From positions 1 to 64,000 of the forward strand of contig KN889449.1 of the NCBI GenBank assembly GCA_000934455.1: a DNA stretch of 64,000 nucleotides, read 5' to 3'. Positions within the stretch are counted from its first letter, which is position 1. Every line of letters begins with the position of its first letter. Source of the stretch: Apostichopus parvimensis (Eukaryota; Echinodermata; Holothuroidea; Aspidochirotida; Stichopodidae). A program made the position numbers and the translations under genes. The notes below the pieces were generated by a model. It was not told the DNA's origin and ran no database searches. It was given only the letters and a program-made list of their open reading frames with translations. Shown one piece after another: positions 35,820-48,662 of the stretch.

Positions 35820-37480
35820 CTCAAACGATCATTACACAAACACACATAGGCACCAGGCTTACAAATATTTATTGTTACAAATATTTATTGTTCCATTAAA
35901 TGACTGTTCCCCCTGGTTATCACAGTTACGCGTATTCGCCTTTAGAGGTCCAATTGCATTAAAACCGTACCAAAAGCAGAGTTTGTATACGGCTTACTCC
36001 ATATTTGAAACGCTTTTTTGCAAATTTTTACTGCCCTTCTTTCTCCCACTCCCTATATGCCCTCATTTAAGAATAGTGCATTATATTGGCTAGGCTATAT
36101 TATAGGCCGCCGTGCCGGACCACGCCAACTAATTACTACAATAATTATATTGCGAAACTACATCGGAAACATGTTATATCTTGCTAATCACAATCTGCCT
36201 TAGCCCCTGACCAAGCTGACCGGGACCCAGCTAAGTGTATTGCAGTAGTTGTACGAAAAATAATGGGCCTCCCTGCCGAACGAGACATGCTACTGTCGAT
36301 GACAGTAAGTTATTCTAACGAACGAGTTATAATAACTTACTGTCAACGACAGTAGTATTTCCTGCTTCCGACGGGACAATGTCATCGACCTTTTCCGATT
36401 GTGTTGCTGAGAATTCAATGTCACTGTCCTCTCCCGCCAGATTCTCTTGTTCTCTTCTCTCTTTTTCATCTTTCTTCTCACGTTTTTTGAAACAATTCCG
36501 TATGTCCATTCTCAAGTCTACCGAGACATAATATGATGAAACTGCTAAAAGATTACACACACGTCTTTTTAACTTAACCGTATCCGTATAGTCCCCAAAA
36601 GAGCCAATATGTGATAGAGATAGACAATCGGCAACGTCGATTATATCTACGGGGGCCCAGCGTTCTAATGATTGGTTAATAGTCTGGGTTCAGGAATTAA
36701 GATATACTAAAATCCAATTCTGAAGTAAAATGATAGAGAATTCAACAGATATATCATATTTATCTATAGTTCAGGGCACCTTAATACGTATTTTCGTCTA
36801 ATGAATACCCTACAGAGTAACACGTATACCCTCGCGAGACCGGAATATATCTGCAGCGCGGCACACGTTGCAGTCGTGCACGTAGACGCGAAAACAGGCA
36901 ATTAGACTGACTGGGCGATCTTATTATTGAAGGGGAAACAGTGGGCTGGAATGTAAAGGTCGGAGCGGAATTCCTATATCTCCTCATAATTTTCCCACAT
37001 GAATTCGGCAATTCGGTGATTATTTTCTCACATATTACCCATTTCCACTGTTAGAATCAGTTGTATGAAATATGACAGGGCGATGATTATCGCAGCATTG
37101 GGATCGTTGATTTCTATAACCCGTCATATCATTGATCGTAGAGTCCATTGTATATTCATACGTTCACCAATGATTGCCCTTCCGCTGTGACAATCGCGGT
37201 GATTGTCTTGATGAAAGGAATCCCTCGAAACTTTTCCATATGCAATGCACAAACGAAATGAGCACCCAGTTAACAATGTGGTCTATAGCCAGGGGACGGG
37301 CCGAGGGTCCCCCAGCATTTACTAAAATTATTACACCTATTTAGTATACGTGTGCATCGGACAGATCGACAAGTATGCATTGAAAAATGGGCAGATGCAC
37401 GTTCGGAGCCTTGGTAAATATTGGGGGGGGGGGGACTTATCATGCATTTGCCCCCTCAACTTTTTCAGTCAAAAGTCAAG
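35820..37480. other. Non-coding part of the insertion inside the Mag-like element
   Basis: No gene recognised. 37277-37312 begins CAGGGGACGGGCCGAGGGT and resembles a hAT-type terminus. A 12-base G run lies at 37423-37434. Similarity to gypsy pol resumes around 37500. The matching stretch on the other side (about 32640-33438) also lacks genes. Confidence 0.35.
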
Positions 37481-39852
37481 GCTCTCCAAATGCAACACCC
37501 CCAACCTCAACTGACGAAGTCCGTAGCTTCTTAGGTCTAGCAACGTACTGTTCGCGTTTTATTCCGCGGTTAGCCACCATTTCGGAACCGCTTCGCTTGC
37601 TTACCAAAGAGGGCGTTCCCTGGGTGTGGGGGCAGTCTCAGGCAAATGCCTTGAAACTAATGAAAGAGTCGATAACAGATCATTGTAAGATAGCCTATTT
37701 CCACCCCCAACTTCACACTGAGTTAGTTGTTGATGCCAGTCCGGTTGGTTTGTGTGCCATGCTTGTGCAACATGACGAGGGTAACAAGAAATCACACCTT
37801 GTTGCACCTGCTAGTCGATCTCTCACGTCAGTCGAACAAAGATATTCGCAAACAGAACGGGAGGCGTTAGCAGTAACGTGGGGATGTCTCCATTTCCATC
37901 TCTACGTATTCGGAAGCGAATTCACCATTGTGACAGACCACAAACCACTAGTACCGTTGTTCAACCATGCATATTCAAAGCCGTCTGCTCGCATCGAAAA
38001 ATGGATCTTGAAACTTCAGCAGTATTCGTATCATGTGGAATACCGACCCGGTAAGAGTAATCCAGCAGACTATCTCTCCAGACACCCGTTGTCCACTACG
38101 AATTCAGAACTAGACACTGAGGAACACCTGAACTTTGTTCTCACAAACGCGGTACCAAATGCCAGTCAAAATGGAAGCGATCCAAAGGGCTGTGGACAAA
38201 GATGAGACCCTGCAAAGCTGCAAACGGGCCCACATGAATAACTCATGGCACAAGGAACTAGAAAAAGCAAGCACCAATGTGAAGCATGAGCTGAGCCAGT
38301 TGCATAAAGTCAAAGATGAACTAACAGTCACATCTTCTGGTATTATTCTTCGGGACAATCGTATTGTCATACCTAAAGTGTTGAGACAAGATATTTGAAA
38401 AATTGCGCATGAGGGACACGAAGGTGTGGTGAAGACCAAACAATTGATTCGCCAAAAGGTTTGGTTGCCAGGAATCGATAAGCAAGTCGAGGAACTGATC
38501 GCTAAGTGCATTCCATGTCAGGCAACCTTTGTAGATACCAGGGGTAGTGAACTTCACATGTCTGAACTGCCAGAAGAACCGTGGACACAGCTCAGTGCAG
38601 ATTTCAAAGAGCTGGGTCAAAACAAAGGATATCTTGTACTTGTTGTTGATGACTATACAAGATTTCCAGTAGTTGAGTTTGTGAACTCGACATCATCAAA
38701 GGCGGTTCTTCGAACTGATAACGGTCCCCCATTCAACAGTGACGACTTTTCACAGTTTGCTGAGTTCTCCGGAATTAAGCATCGAAAAGTAATGCCCAGA
38801 TGGCCTCAAGCTAATGGAATTGCTGAGGCTAATGAAAAGTATCAAGAAGGTTTATCAAACAGCACACAGAGCGAAGAAGTGGCCAACAGGCTCTTCATGA
38901 ATTCCTTCGCAACTACAGAGCGACACCGCACCAATCGACTGGTATGTCACCATCATCATTGATGTTTCAACGCGAGGTGAAAACACGCCTACCTAATACA
39001 CAGACACGACAGGTCTCCAAGAGTGATGCAACTGTCCGGCAAAGAGATGCTCAACAAAAGCAATGCATGAAAACTTACGCGGACAACAATAGGAACATCA
39101 AGGCTAATACGATCAAAGTTGGTGATAAGGTCCTGGTGAAGCGTGAAGGTCACATCAGAAATGAGATGCCACCCTATGATCCAGACCCATACAAGGTAAC
39201 AGCGATTAAGGGAACTATGGTCACCGCTGCCAGGAATGGTAGCAATATCACTAGAAACATCAGTTTCTTGAAACTACTTAAATTTGGTCACAAACCTAAT
39301 CCCGCTGACCATTTGGAGAGAATGATCTTCATAACGAGCCATTACCTGACCCAAACCAAATTGGACGGACTCAGCGTAATCGCAAACCCCCACCATATGT
39401 GCAGGATTATGTTGTAAATTAAGGACCCGAATGGTAAAGATTCGGTTGAGAGTGAAGTACTAGTAACCTTTCCACTCCTGTGTGCCATAATATTTATGTG
39501 TTACAAAATCACAAATCATATTGCTTTAAACAATTGATTGGAAGGTTATTAAACTCAGTTAAAGATTTCAATCTATGCAGTACAAGTAAATTCTATGCGG
39601 TACATATTATTGTTTGATATTGTACTATTTTTTGAGTTTTGGTAATGGCACATACCTATATCCTTTACCAGCCTTTTACTTTTACTTTTTATGTTTCAAA
39701 CTTTACATGAACAGTTCACACTTTAAGCAAAGTGTCAGACGCTTATCATTTATATCATTCAACTTTTCACCTTCTTTCATATACAAACAGATCAATGTTT
39801 ATTAATCATGAACTGTTGAACACTTGTTTTATTTATCTCAAGTTGGGAGGGA

Positions 39853-40014
39853 TGTAGTGTTTAATCATATACTTGCATGCACCCATGTAAATATAACCTC
39901 TGACCTCCTAAAGGACTCTGGATTCTGGCTTAAATACAACAGCATTATCTCGTAGTCATTCGGTGTTCTGAATCATTCATTACCCTTATCAATCCACGCC
40001 CTCACGATTTTATA
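39853..40014 (+). repeat. Right LTR of the Mag-like element
   Basis: Same 162 bases as the left LTR with three differences; directly preceded by the purine tract. Confidence 0.85.
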
Positions 40015-40461
40015 GATACCTCCTTAAATGAGTCAGTTGTTGCCTGGGCACCATTTCAAGTCAATCGTGACCACTATCCTTTATTGGGTTATAGGGTTAA
40101 CGGTGTTACAATGGTAACTTTAAAATATAAGCGAGGATTGCAGATTTAACACACATACTGACAGTACATATGGTAGGCTAACTATAAGAAACAAGTGCTG
40201 TAAGTTTTTCTCCATTTATTTGAAAATTTGTGCAAGGGAGTAACACATCAAAGTTAAGAGACATGGTAGCAACTAGCAAAAAATTAAGATAGTGTAGAAA
40301 GCAGTTTATTATGGTGTGAAATAGTGCCCAACACATGTGTTTTTTAATTTTGCAACTCAAAATTTTGCATTAATTCAAGATACGTTTCATACAGTAGTGG
40401 TCTTCGCCAAGTAATTTCGAAACTTCTTGAACATCATTTTAGATATAACAAGAAAAACAAG

Positions 40462-41433
40462 ATGCAGTCACAAAATGCACCTAGTATTAGTGACAGTGAC
40501 ACCACCAACCTGTCTGAAATAGAAGATGCAATTCTGTTTGTGCTGCCCAAAATAGGGGCAGTTAAACTTCCTCAGCTGATTGAGACTTTCATAGACCCCC
40601 AGATGGTTGGTGTGGTGTCTACGGAAGATCCACAATTTGTGTTGCACAGTGATATCAGCCACATACTGAGTGCAGTAGAAGTAAAATGATCTGCAATTGG
40701 ACTTCCCTGGGTCAAGCTTCAATATCCTGATGTAATAACTTTGCAACGTAAAATTGGTTGGGTGATATTAGTAGATAGCCTACAAATGCTGATGTGTGTG
40801 ACAATTGATATCATGCATATTTATGAGGAGGCATGGCTTAGCATTATTTCTGAAAAGAAAGTTTTGAGTGCATGGAATTTGCTTTTGTTACTGTTATACT
40901 TTATTAAAAATCTTCCTGTGATTGTAATCAATGAACAGCAGCAAAGAACAATAACATGTGTTCATTCCTGCTGACAAAGATATACAATAGGCTTTTTAAT
41001 ACAGCCATAAATAGGTTGGTTAGCACAAATGTGCTTAAATCTGGAATGATCTGCTGACTTACAGCTTTACATTCCCCCATAGTTAGTGTGTTCCCGGGCT
41101 TGGTGCATTGGGCAAATCTGGGATGATCACAACATTGTCTTTGAAATATACTACCCTGTATATGTATGTATAATGGTTTATCTTTTCTTGACCAGATTCA
41201 TTGCTGGAATTAATCGACAAGAAGGAAGAGGCAAAGCAGCTAAAGGAAAGTCCATCCACCCAATTGTGTTAAAGATCAGTAATAAGTGGAAAGACTTCGA
41301 AAGTGAAAGGAGCATATCAAACTTAGAGGCAGTGATCAGTATGAAGTGTGTTGAGGTCCCAGGTAACACTTCTGTCGTCTGTGTTCATTATAGATGTAAG
41401 TGGGTCATCACAAAATGTGTAGAGAGACTTTAG
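40462..41433 (+). CDS. SAM-like domain gene fragment (SAMD3-like family)
   Basis: An exon from ATG 40462 codes MQSQNAPSISDSDTTN, then LSEIEDAILFVLPKIGAVKL, PQLIETFIDPQMVGVV, FVLHSDISHIL, before a TGA at 40687-40689. The helical pattern resembles the SAM-like segment of proteins annotated in other animals as SAMD3-like; that is from memory. After an AG near 41190 a second block reads FIAGINRQEGRGKAAKGKSI and WKDFESERSISNLEAVIS. The gene is on the same strand as the multi-copy gene ending at 40149, 313 bases upstream. No further exons were recognised, so it is a fragment or its later exons are out of reach. The 40150-40461 gap holds nothing I recognise. Confidence 0.4.
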
Positions 41434-41550
41434 GAAAAGGAATGCATTAAAGGTGCATGAAGTTTTTGATCTGATGCTAATGCAAAATGGCTCATCTTTG
41501 TAAAAATTTTTGATATTTCATGAACTTCATATGTTATGATGCTTCATATA

Positions 41551-41880
41551 ATTAGAAATTAATCCACCTGGCAGAAAAGGCAAATCAGCTATAGGAAAGT
41601 CTATTCGCCTATTGGTGTTAGAGATAGTTCGTAAGTGTATGGAGCATATAAAATTATTTTCAAAAGAGGACGACGTCGAACTGTATTTTCCTGAATTTCT
41701 CTACAGTGGTCATGAGACTTACAGGCAAGGGTCAGTATGAATTCATTAGGTGTCTTCTCAAGTATGAGGTCACATGTAACACTCCGTCTGGGGTCATTAT
41801 ACTGTAGATGTTAGTGAGCGATCAAACATTTGCTGTCTCTTATTGTTTGAGATAGTTTAGGAAAATGTTATGATGCTTGA
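41551..41880 (+). repeat. Degenerate duplicate of the 41195-41450 exon region
   Basis: INPPGRKGKSAIGKSIRLLV near 41560-41625 parallels INRQEGRGKAAKGKSIHPIV at 41208-41270. Further downstream the copies share a run of short matches, such as GGTCACATGTAACACT against GGTCCCAGGTAACACT. No open frame is kept in the second copy. Confidence 0.55.
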
Positions 41881-42956
41881 TATAGTTTTAGCAATTATGG
41901 TGTGAGTTGACATCTTCAGAGACATTGTAAGGAGAATGCTGTGGCTGTTTCATATTTCTTTTTTCCTTCTTCTTTCCTGTGTTGGAGCAGTCAGTGGTTG
42001 TGCTCATAATAGAGCTTTGACCTTGTTGGGTACTATCACAGAAGGGACCTAAAAGAAGTGCAGTAAAAACACCTACACAAAGGGATTGCTCCCTAATATA
42101 TTACATGTCTATCAGCCACCGCCATGATGCAGTTAAATAGATTTTTCTCCTTCAGTACTGTTCAACTTTGCAATGTGTGAAAGGCATTGAAGGATTTAAT
42201 AATACTTTTTTATATATATTTTTTCATATTTCATCTAACAGAAACTTTTCAATAAGAGTGGGTTTCATTGTTTTTATAGTCTCATGATGAGAAGGTTACT
42301 TAATTGAACACAAATAACGGTTATAGCATTTATTGTTTGTTCCTTCATTTATTTGCTATTATCTTTTGTGCTAATAGAGACATATTTGTAACCGCAAGAT
42401 TATATTCATTTGCCTCCTTAGAATTATTAATATGTTTTGATTGTGATTGGTATACAATTGTTTCAAGGTCTTCATTGTATTTGTAATTGCATGTGACATG
42501 AATTTGCCCATAGTTGTAGTAGTAGTGGACAATTTTTATCAATTGTCGAAGTTTAGCTGCAGAGCATTAATTGAAAAAGCCTGTCGGTCAGTTACGAAAA
42601 GGTAGGATGTAAGTTTTGACAGGAAATAATTTTAAAACAAGTACTTTATTTGTTTTTATGGTCATTTCTGTAATGAGAAAGTACAGTATTGTCATATGTT
42701 TACAGTTACAGTCCAGCAAAATATAACTTGTAACCTTTATTTATAAAAAAGATAACATTACTTTCGTTAATAAAGAAGTAAATACAAAAAGTCCAAGCAA
42801 AATGTTTCATCGTGTAGGTGTATTATACTGTGTGTTGTGGTTTTACCTATACCGTTAATTTACAGTGGGTTAGTTGTCTGTTATTTTACAGGATTTGGAC
42901 CTGGCTGCCCTGGCTGCCAGTCCTTTCACCGTTATATAACGTTACTGTTAAGTAAC
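41881..42956. other. Intergenic region
   Basis: AT-rich, without a recognised gene. From about 42870 (CTGGCTGCCCTGGCTGCCAG, CACCGTTATATAACG) it looks like the left part of a MITE whose other part follows 48816. Confidence 0.35.
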
Positions 42957-43109
42957 TGTCGTGTCCTTCTCCGGACATAACAAGTATAAAAGACTGTAAC
43001 AAGTTAGTTAAAGTTCCGAATCATGTTTATTAAGATGGCTGATCACTTGCTCTGTATTGCCAATCTACAGTCTTTTCAAACACATAATTAGTAACTATTA
43101 TACATAACA
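42957..43109 (-). repeat. 3' LTR of the gypsy element at 42957-48815
   Basis: On the plus strand TGTCGTGTCCTTCTCC to ATACATAACA. Confidence 0.88.
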
Positions 43110-43355
43110 ATTCCTCCCCTTTAGTTGAACATTACCCATGAAGCTTAATAAATGATTATCTTTAATTTGTTTTCACTTCTTGTTGTGATTTTGTCTTGTT
43201 TACTACAACTTGCTAACAACATGCAATAACATATATACATTTTGCTAAAACACAAACTTGTCTTTACTTGTAAACACTATAATCCTTCAACTTCACAGAT
43301 GGTGTTTTAGATCTAGTTGATACTCTGATTGGTTTATCAGGCTGACCTTGCTGAT

Positions 43356-43871
43356 TACTAGTTTCTAGAATAAGCGGTTGCTTACGTACTTGTGAAATAT
43401 CTGGCTCAACGCTAGCACTGTTTCTTTGATCTTTAGTACTATCATTATCCAAACGCAATGGCATGCCAAAATCATTATCAGCTATTTGGGGTGCTGCATC
43501 ATTAGGCATTACAAGTAGCTCTTTTTCTAGCAATTTCTCTGAACTAGGATAAATGCTTTGAGGATCAGTGGTGGGTACCATGCGAAGACGGATTTGATCA
43601 TAATGTCATCTGATCTTTCGGCAATCATACTAGTTTCTAGAATAAGCGGTTGCTTACGTACTTGTGAAATATCTGGCTCAACGCTAGCACTGTTTCTTTG
43701 ATCTTTAGTACTATCATTATCCAAACGCAATGGCATGCCAAAATCATTATCAGCTATTTGGGGTGCTGCATCATTAGGCATTACAAGTAGCTCTTTTTCT
43801 AGCAATTTCTCTGAACTAGGATAAATGCTTTGAGGATCAGTGGTGGGTACCATGCGAAGACGGATTTGATG
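43356..43871. repeat. Near-identical 245-base direct repeat inside the gypsy element
   Basis: 43356-43599 recurs at 43627-43871, from ACTAGTTTCTAGAATAAGCG to GAAGACGGATTTGAT, with no differences noticed. It is either a recent duplication or an assembly artefact. Confidence 0.8.
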
Positions 43872-46800
43872 GCAATCATCTAGTTCAATTACACACATTG
43901 ATGGGTTAAGAATATCGGTTATGACTCCTTTTAACCAAGTAGGACCAGAGGCAAAGTTCTTAGCCCAAACTGGATCTTGTTCATAGTACTCTCGACTCTT
44001 TGCTTTTCTGTTACACCTTTGCTGCATACCAGTTTGCTGTAACTTCAATTTTCTTGCTAAGTTAGGTCGTACTTGATCAAGTCTGGTTTTGATACGTCGC
44101 TTGAACAACAGTTCACTGGGAGTTTGGCCTGTAGGTGCATGTGGTGTAATGCGATACCTTAATAGAACTTGCTGTAGTTTAAGTTCTAGGTTTCCTCTTG
44201 TCATCTTCTTGACTCCATTCTTAACGGTCTGCACCGCTCTCTCCGCGAGACCGTTACTTGCAGGATGTTTTGGAGCAGTTTGAACATGTTCTATGTTATT
44301 ACTTGAAAGAAACTGAGCAAATTCTTCTGACACAAACTGAGTGCCATTGTCGCTAACTATGGTTTCTGGTAATCCATGAGTTGCAAACAATCTCCTTAAC
44401 ACAGTAATGGTTGCATTGGCAGTTGCATTGTTAACTCTTATTGCTTAAATCCGTTTACTGTAGGCGTCTACTACTATGAGAACATCTTGGTCCTGAATAC
44501 TTGCATAATCTATGTGTAAGCGGAGCCAAGGCTTGTCAGGAAATTCCCAGGGGTGAACTGGGGCTGGTTGAGGTTGTTTCTGGTGTGTTTGGCATAATTC
44601 ACACTCCTTACTTTGTCTTTCCAAATCTCTATCAATTGCTGGCCACCAAAAATATGACCTTGCAAGGGCTTTCATCTTCACTATTCCTGGATGTGTAGCA
44701 TGTAGTTCCTCGATCAGACTGATTCTCATATCTGCATCACTAGGAATCACCACTCGATGTCCCCAAAGAACTAATCCATCTTCTACACTTAATTCCTCCC
44801 TCTTCTGTGAAAATGGTGCAAAATCTTCTCCAAGATTTCTCTGCTTTGGCCGTCCATCTAATATGTATTGTCTGACACGTGACAAAACTGGATCTTTGTC
44901 AGTGAGACGTTTGACCTCTGTCGCTTCCACTGGACGCTTTTCTACGTCACAGAGCAGGTTTATTTGTTCTCTTTCTGTAGGCAAGAGTCGATCAAATAAC
45001 CACGCTGTTTCCTCACAGTTAGTTAATGGTAAGCGAGATAACGCATCTGCGTTGCTGTGATTAGTACCAGACTTATGGATTATATCAAACTCATAAGCCG
45101 ATAATATCATGTGCCATCTGGCAACTCTCGCTGAAGACATAGGGTTGGCTGCTTTCTGATTTCCAAATAGAGCTACTAACGGCTTATGGTCTGTAACAAT
45201 GGTGAAGTGTCTTCCATGCAGGTACTTATGAAACTTCTTCAGTCCAAATATAATGGATAATCCTTCCTTCTCATACTGGGCATAGTTTCGTTCACTCACA
45301 GTCAAATTGCGTGATGCGAATCCTATTGGGCGTTCACTTCCATCTGGCATGTGATGGCTGATAATCGCTCCTAGACCGTATGGACTAGCGTCGGTCTGCA
45401 GAAGGATAGGCTTGGCAGGATCAAAATGAACTAGGCAAGTATCATTTTGTAGCAATTCCTTCGACTCCTGGAATGCATTCTCTTGTTCAGTTCCCCATAA
45501 GAATTTTGGATCAGGATTTGAGGGCTTCTTAGACTTGGCTTTACCCTTCTTGACAGTCTTATCAGAAACATATTCCTTCTGTATCAACTGTGTAAGTGGT
45601 GCAATCTTATGTGAAAGATTAGGGATAAACTGTCGGTAGTATCCCAAAAGTCCCAGGTAGGCTTGTAGTTCAGATTGATTCTTAGGACGTGGTGCTTGCT
45701 GAATGGCTTCCATCTTCTTTTGAAGTGGACGGAGTCCTTAAGCGTTAAGGATATGACCCAGATACTCCACAGAGTCCTTAAAGAACTCACATTTGCTCTT
45801 TTGCAACCGGAGACCACTCTTCTCAAGTCTATCAAGAACTTTGTTTAGATTGTTCAGGTGATCCACTGGATTCTTTCCACTGACAATTATGTCATCCAGA
45901 TACGGTCTACACATTGGTATGTCACCTAAGAGTGATTCCATGGTCCTCTGAAACAAGGCTGGCGCTGAAGCAATCCCGAAAGGTAGACGTGTGTACTGAA
46001 ACAATCCGCGATGGGTATTGATTGTTGTATACTTTGTCGCTTTTGGTTGCAGTTCAATCTGATGATAAGCATGTGACATATCCAGTTTGGAGTACTGTTG
46101 AGCTCCTTGTAAATCTTGCATCAAATTTTCAAGTGTTGGTATAGGATACTGCTCACATGTCAACACCTTATTGGCTGTTAATTTATAGTTACCACATAAT
46201 CGTACCTTACCATTCGGTTTGTTTACTACAACTAAGGGGCATGCATAATCTGAAAATGCTACTGGTTCTATGATACCTCTCATTTGCAGGTCATCTACAT
46301 TTTCATCTATCTTGTGTCTCATAGCATAGGACACTGGTGCTGCTCTGAAAAACAAAGACTCTTCTTCTATAGGATCAACTTTGGCTTGAAAACCTTCAAG
46401 TTTACCAGTTTGACTACAATCAAACACCTTTGCATGACTACTGATAAGTGCTTCCAACTTATCTTGTGTACTGGCTGCAGTTTGGGTGTGATGGACTTGG
46501 ATTGTTGGGTCTACTGATTCCTTAATATTTAACTTTGGAACACTGAGGCTAATACCTAACTCTCTGATCCAGTCTCTACCCAAGAGAGATACTCCCTCAT
46601 TAACAATAAGCAATGGCAATTGCTTGGATTTCCCTAGGTGCAAAACCCTCACTTTGGTTTCACCTACAATGGGCACTGAAGTTCCCGTATAAGTGCTTAA
46701 ACTTACATCTGACTTGCTTACTTCCTTTAGGCTTCCAATACCTTTGAAGGTTTCCTGAGATACAATTGACCAGGGGCTACCTGTGTCTACCTCAAATAAC

Positions 46801-48112
46801 ACAGTCTTTCCATTGACATTTGGTGAAATGTAGAAAGGCTTATTTCTACCTAAATGATTAACTTGGCTGTGCTTATCCTCCTCTAGATGACTAATTTCCT
46901 CAGTCACCTGTGGGGTTTCTGGTGCTTGCTCGAGGCTTTGCTCATTTAGGTGATAGGCTCGGCTTTTTTGCTTTTGCTGGTACGCTTTTACTGACTCACA
47001 TTGTGACTTTGTATGTCCCTTCCTATGGCATTTGTAGCATTCCTCATACCTGCAGTGACATGTTCTAGGTAAGTGCTGACCCCCACACCTCCAACATGTG
47101 AGTGTAGTTTCCCGGGCTTGGCTTTTGTTTTGCTGCTGGTACTGCTGAGGCTTAGCTTTAGGCTTCGTAAACACCTTATTAACATTTACCTCTGGCTGTG
47201 GATTTGGTGTGCCTATTTGCTTGATGTTTTCCACATCTCTTTGAGCCATTTCCATTGCTGTAGCAGTTTGATATGCCTTAGCAAATGTTAAACTCGTTCC
47301 ACTGAGGAGCTTTCGCTGTAAAGCAGAGTCTTTCACACCAACCACCAAACGATCCCTGAGCATATTATCCAGCTCTTTAAAATCGCTCCATCACTCAACT
47401 GTCGCAAATTGGCAACAAACTGAGAAATAGTTTCATTTGCTTTCTGGCTGCATGTATAAAATCGATAGCGCTGCACTATTTCAGTAGGCTTAGGCGCGTT
47501 TTTCAACGCGTTTACGCATTCACCATAATTCTTTACACTTGGTTTATCTGGCTGCAATAATGCCCTCAATGTATGGTAAGCTTTACTACCAATACTGGTT
47601 AGTATACACTTAGCGTTTCTTACCATCATCTGTTACATTATTTGAATCAAACCAAGCACCTAACACCTCTGTATACTCTTCAAAATTACTGAAGTTTTCA
47701 TACAGTGGCGTCACACCAATTGTCGCCATGGTTACACAATATTCCCTTTTTGCCTTTTATTACTGGCTAGGCTAAGTAATAAAATAACAGTCCTAGGCTC
47801 AAATACCAAATTGGCTACACATTTTCTAAGGCTCTAGGCTAGGCTACTGCAATTGGCTACACAATTACTAATTAGGCTAGGAATATAGGCTATATATTTC
47901 ATACACCAGTATAGGCTTGGATGTGCATTTATGTAATCTGGGCTAGCTAATAGCTACCTAATTTAGGCTTTGCCATACTGTATATTCTACTTGAATATAT
48001 TTTAGGCCAATGTGCTATACATTGTCGTATTGTAGGCTAGGCTGTTTGCAATATCACATAAATTATCTTGACCAAAATATTACTCCAGTTCAGTTTTTCT
48101 CTATATAAATTC

Positions 48113-48349
48113 TTAGCTTGGGGTCATCAAAAAGTCTCGAAAGTCCACTTCGTTGGTAAATAATGACAGTCTTCCGTTGTCGTCCAAGGCAAGCAACGTC
48201 GGTGCACTGTGGTCTGCTACGCCAACATCATTGATTCTGACCAGTTCACAGTCATCGGGTTCGGCTGGGCATTTGGCTTCATTTCTTGACGAACAATATT
48301 TTGGGTTGTTGACGTCAGTTTGAACGAACAAATAAGTCCCATATTGCAC
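48113..48349 (-). other. Small open frame between the 5' LTR and gag
   Basis: Seventy-eight codons reading NPKYCSSRNEAKCPAEPDDC, LVRINDVGVADHS and LLALDDNGRLSLFTNEVDF in the element's own orientation. The composition looks protein-like (four cysteines, acidic turns), but I recognise no family. It may be an accessory frame or captured sequence. The rest of 47730-48662 holds nothing recognisable. Confidence 0.3.
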
Positions 48350-48662
48350 TTGAACACTTTAACATGTGTCGCAGTTACATTTCTTTTGTTGTCAAACTGT
48401 TCCTTCGCTGTGATTAGAGATAATATTTGTCAGTTCCAACGCAATTCATTCGTCGTTATAACGTTAGGATACACGTTATTTTGCGTATAGTCCATGGGCA
48501 GTATACGTAGTAGTACTGCACAACATATCGGTAGGCTACGTAGTATAATCGCACGAGACGAGCGCTTGGCTTACGGTAAATTTTAACAAAGATTTACTGC
48601 TTTTAAAATGTGCCGTTTGACTTTGAGGTTACCAATTATCGACATCCTCGTCGCCATGTTTC

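Larger units (their letters stand above)
30944..40014 (+). mobile_element. Ty3/gypsy (Mag-like) LTR retrotransposon, broken
   Basis: About 9.07 kb including a later hAT-bearing insertion. It is bounded by 162-base LTRs and flanked by TATAC (30939-30943) and GATAC (40015-40019), a 5-base target duplication with one mismatch. A primer-binding-like TTGGCGACGAGG follows the left LTR, and a purine tract (GGGAGGGA) precedes the right one. Parts in order: gag from about 31220, zinc knuckle about 31820-31930, protease about 32050-32200 (LIDTGATVNVMSD), reverse transcriptase, RNase H about 37500-38100, integrase about 38400-39400. The LTRs differ at three of 162 positions, so the insertion looks young. 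The coding region has several breaks. It sits in the last exon of the multi-copy gene 28189-40149. Confidence 0.85.
28189..40149 (+). pseudogene. Unclassified multi-copy family, copy 1, split by two insertions
   Basis: Coding blocks can be followed in order. 28189-28411: acidic start, then VALFLL and MNLIPESTIQEILEECY. About 28540-28680: PLVESDSGKTHFVIM. 28700-28807: LPTALQIILFQDSV. After an insertion, 29860-30090: PIQLVLCKE, DLKCLEETGITLDTGELLKG. 30211-30812: DDAVWQLCIKLKDIVDIVVS, LRPKHN, RLWTLRFESNHSFFKRCARY, TLAPKHQLLQIF. 30846-30943: GCVYFVVRQHSHHYLSDYG. After the LTR element, 40020-40149: SLNESVVAWAPFQVNRDHYP, GVTMVTLKYK, stop. I know these motifs from proteins present in many copies in fish, cnidarians and echinoderms; whether they are a transposon or a host family is unclear to me. 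Frame changes occur near 28370 and 30458, and stops near 29895 and 30040. The reading frame matches across the retrotransposon insertion. Confidence 0.6.
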
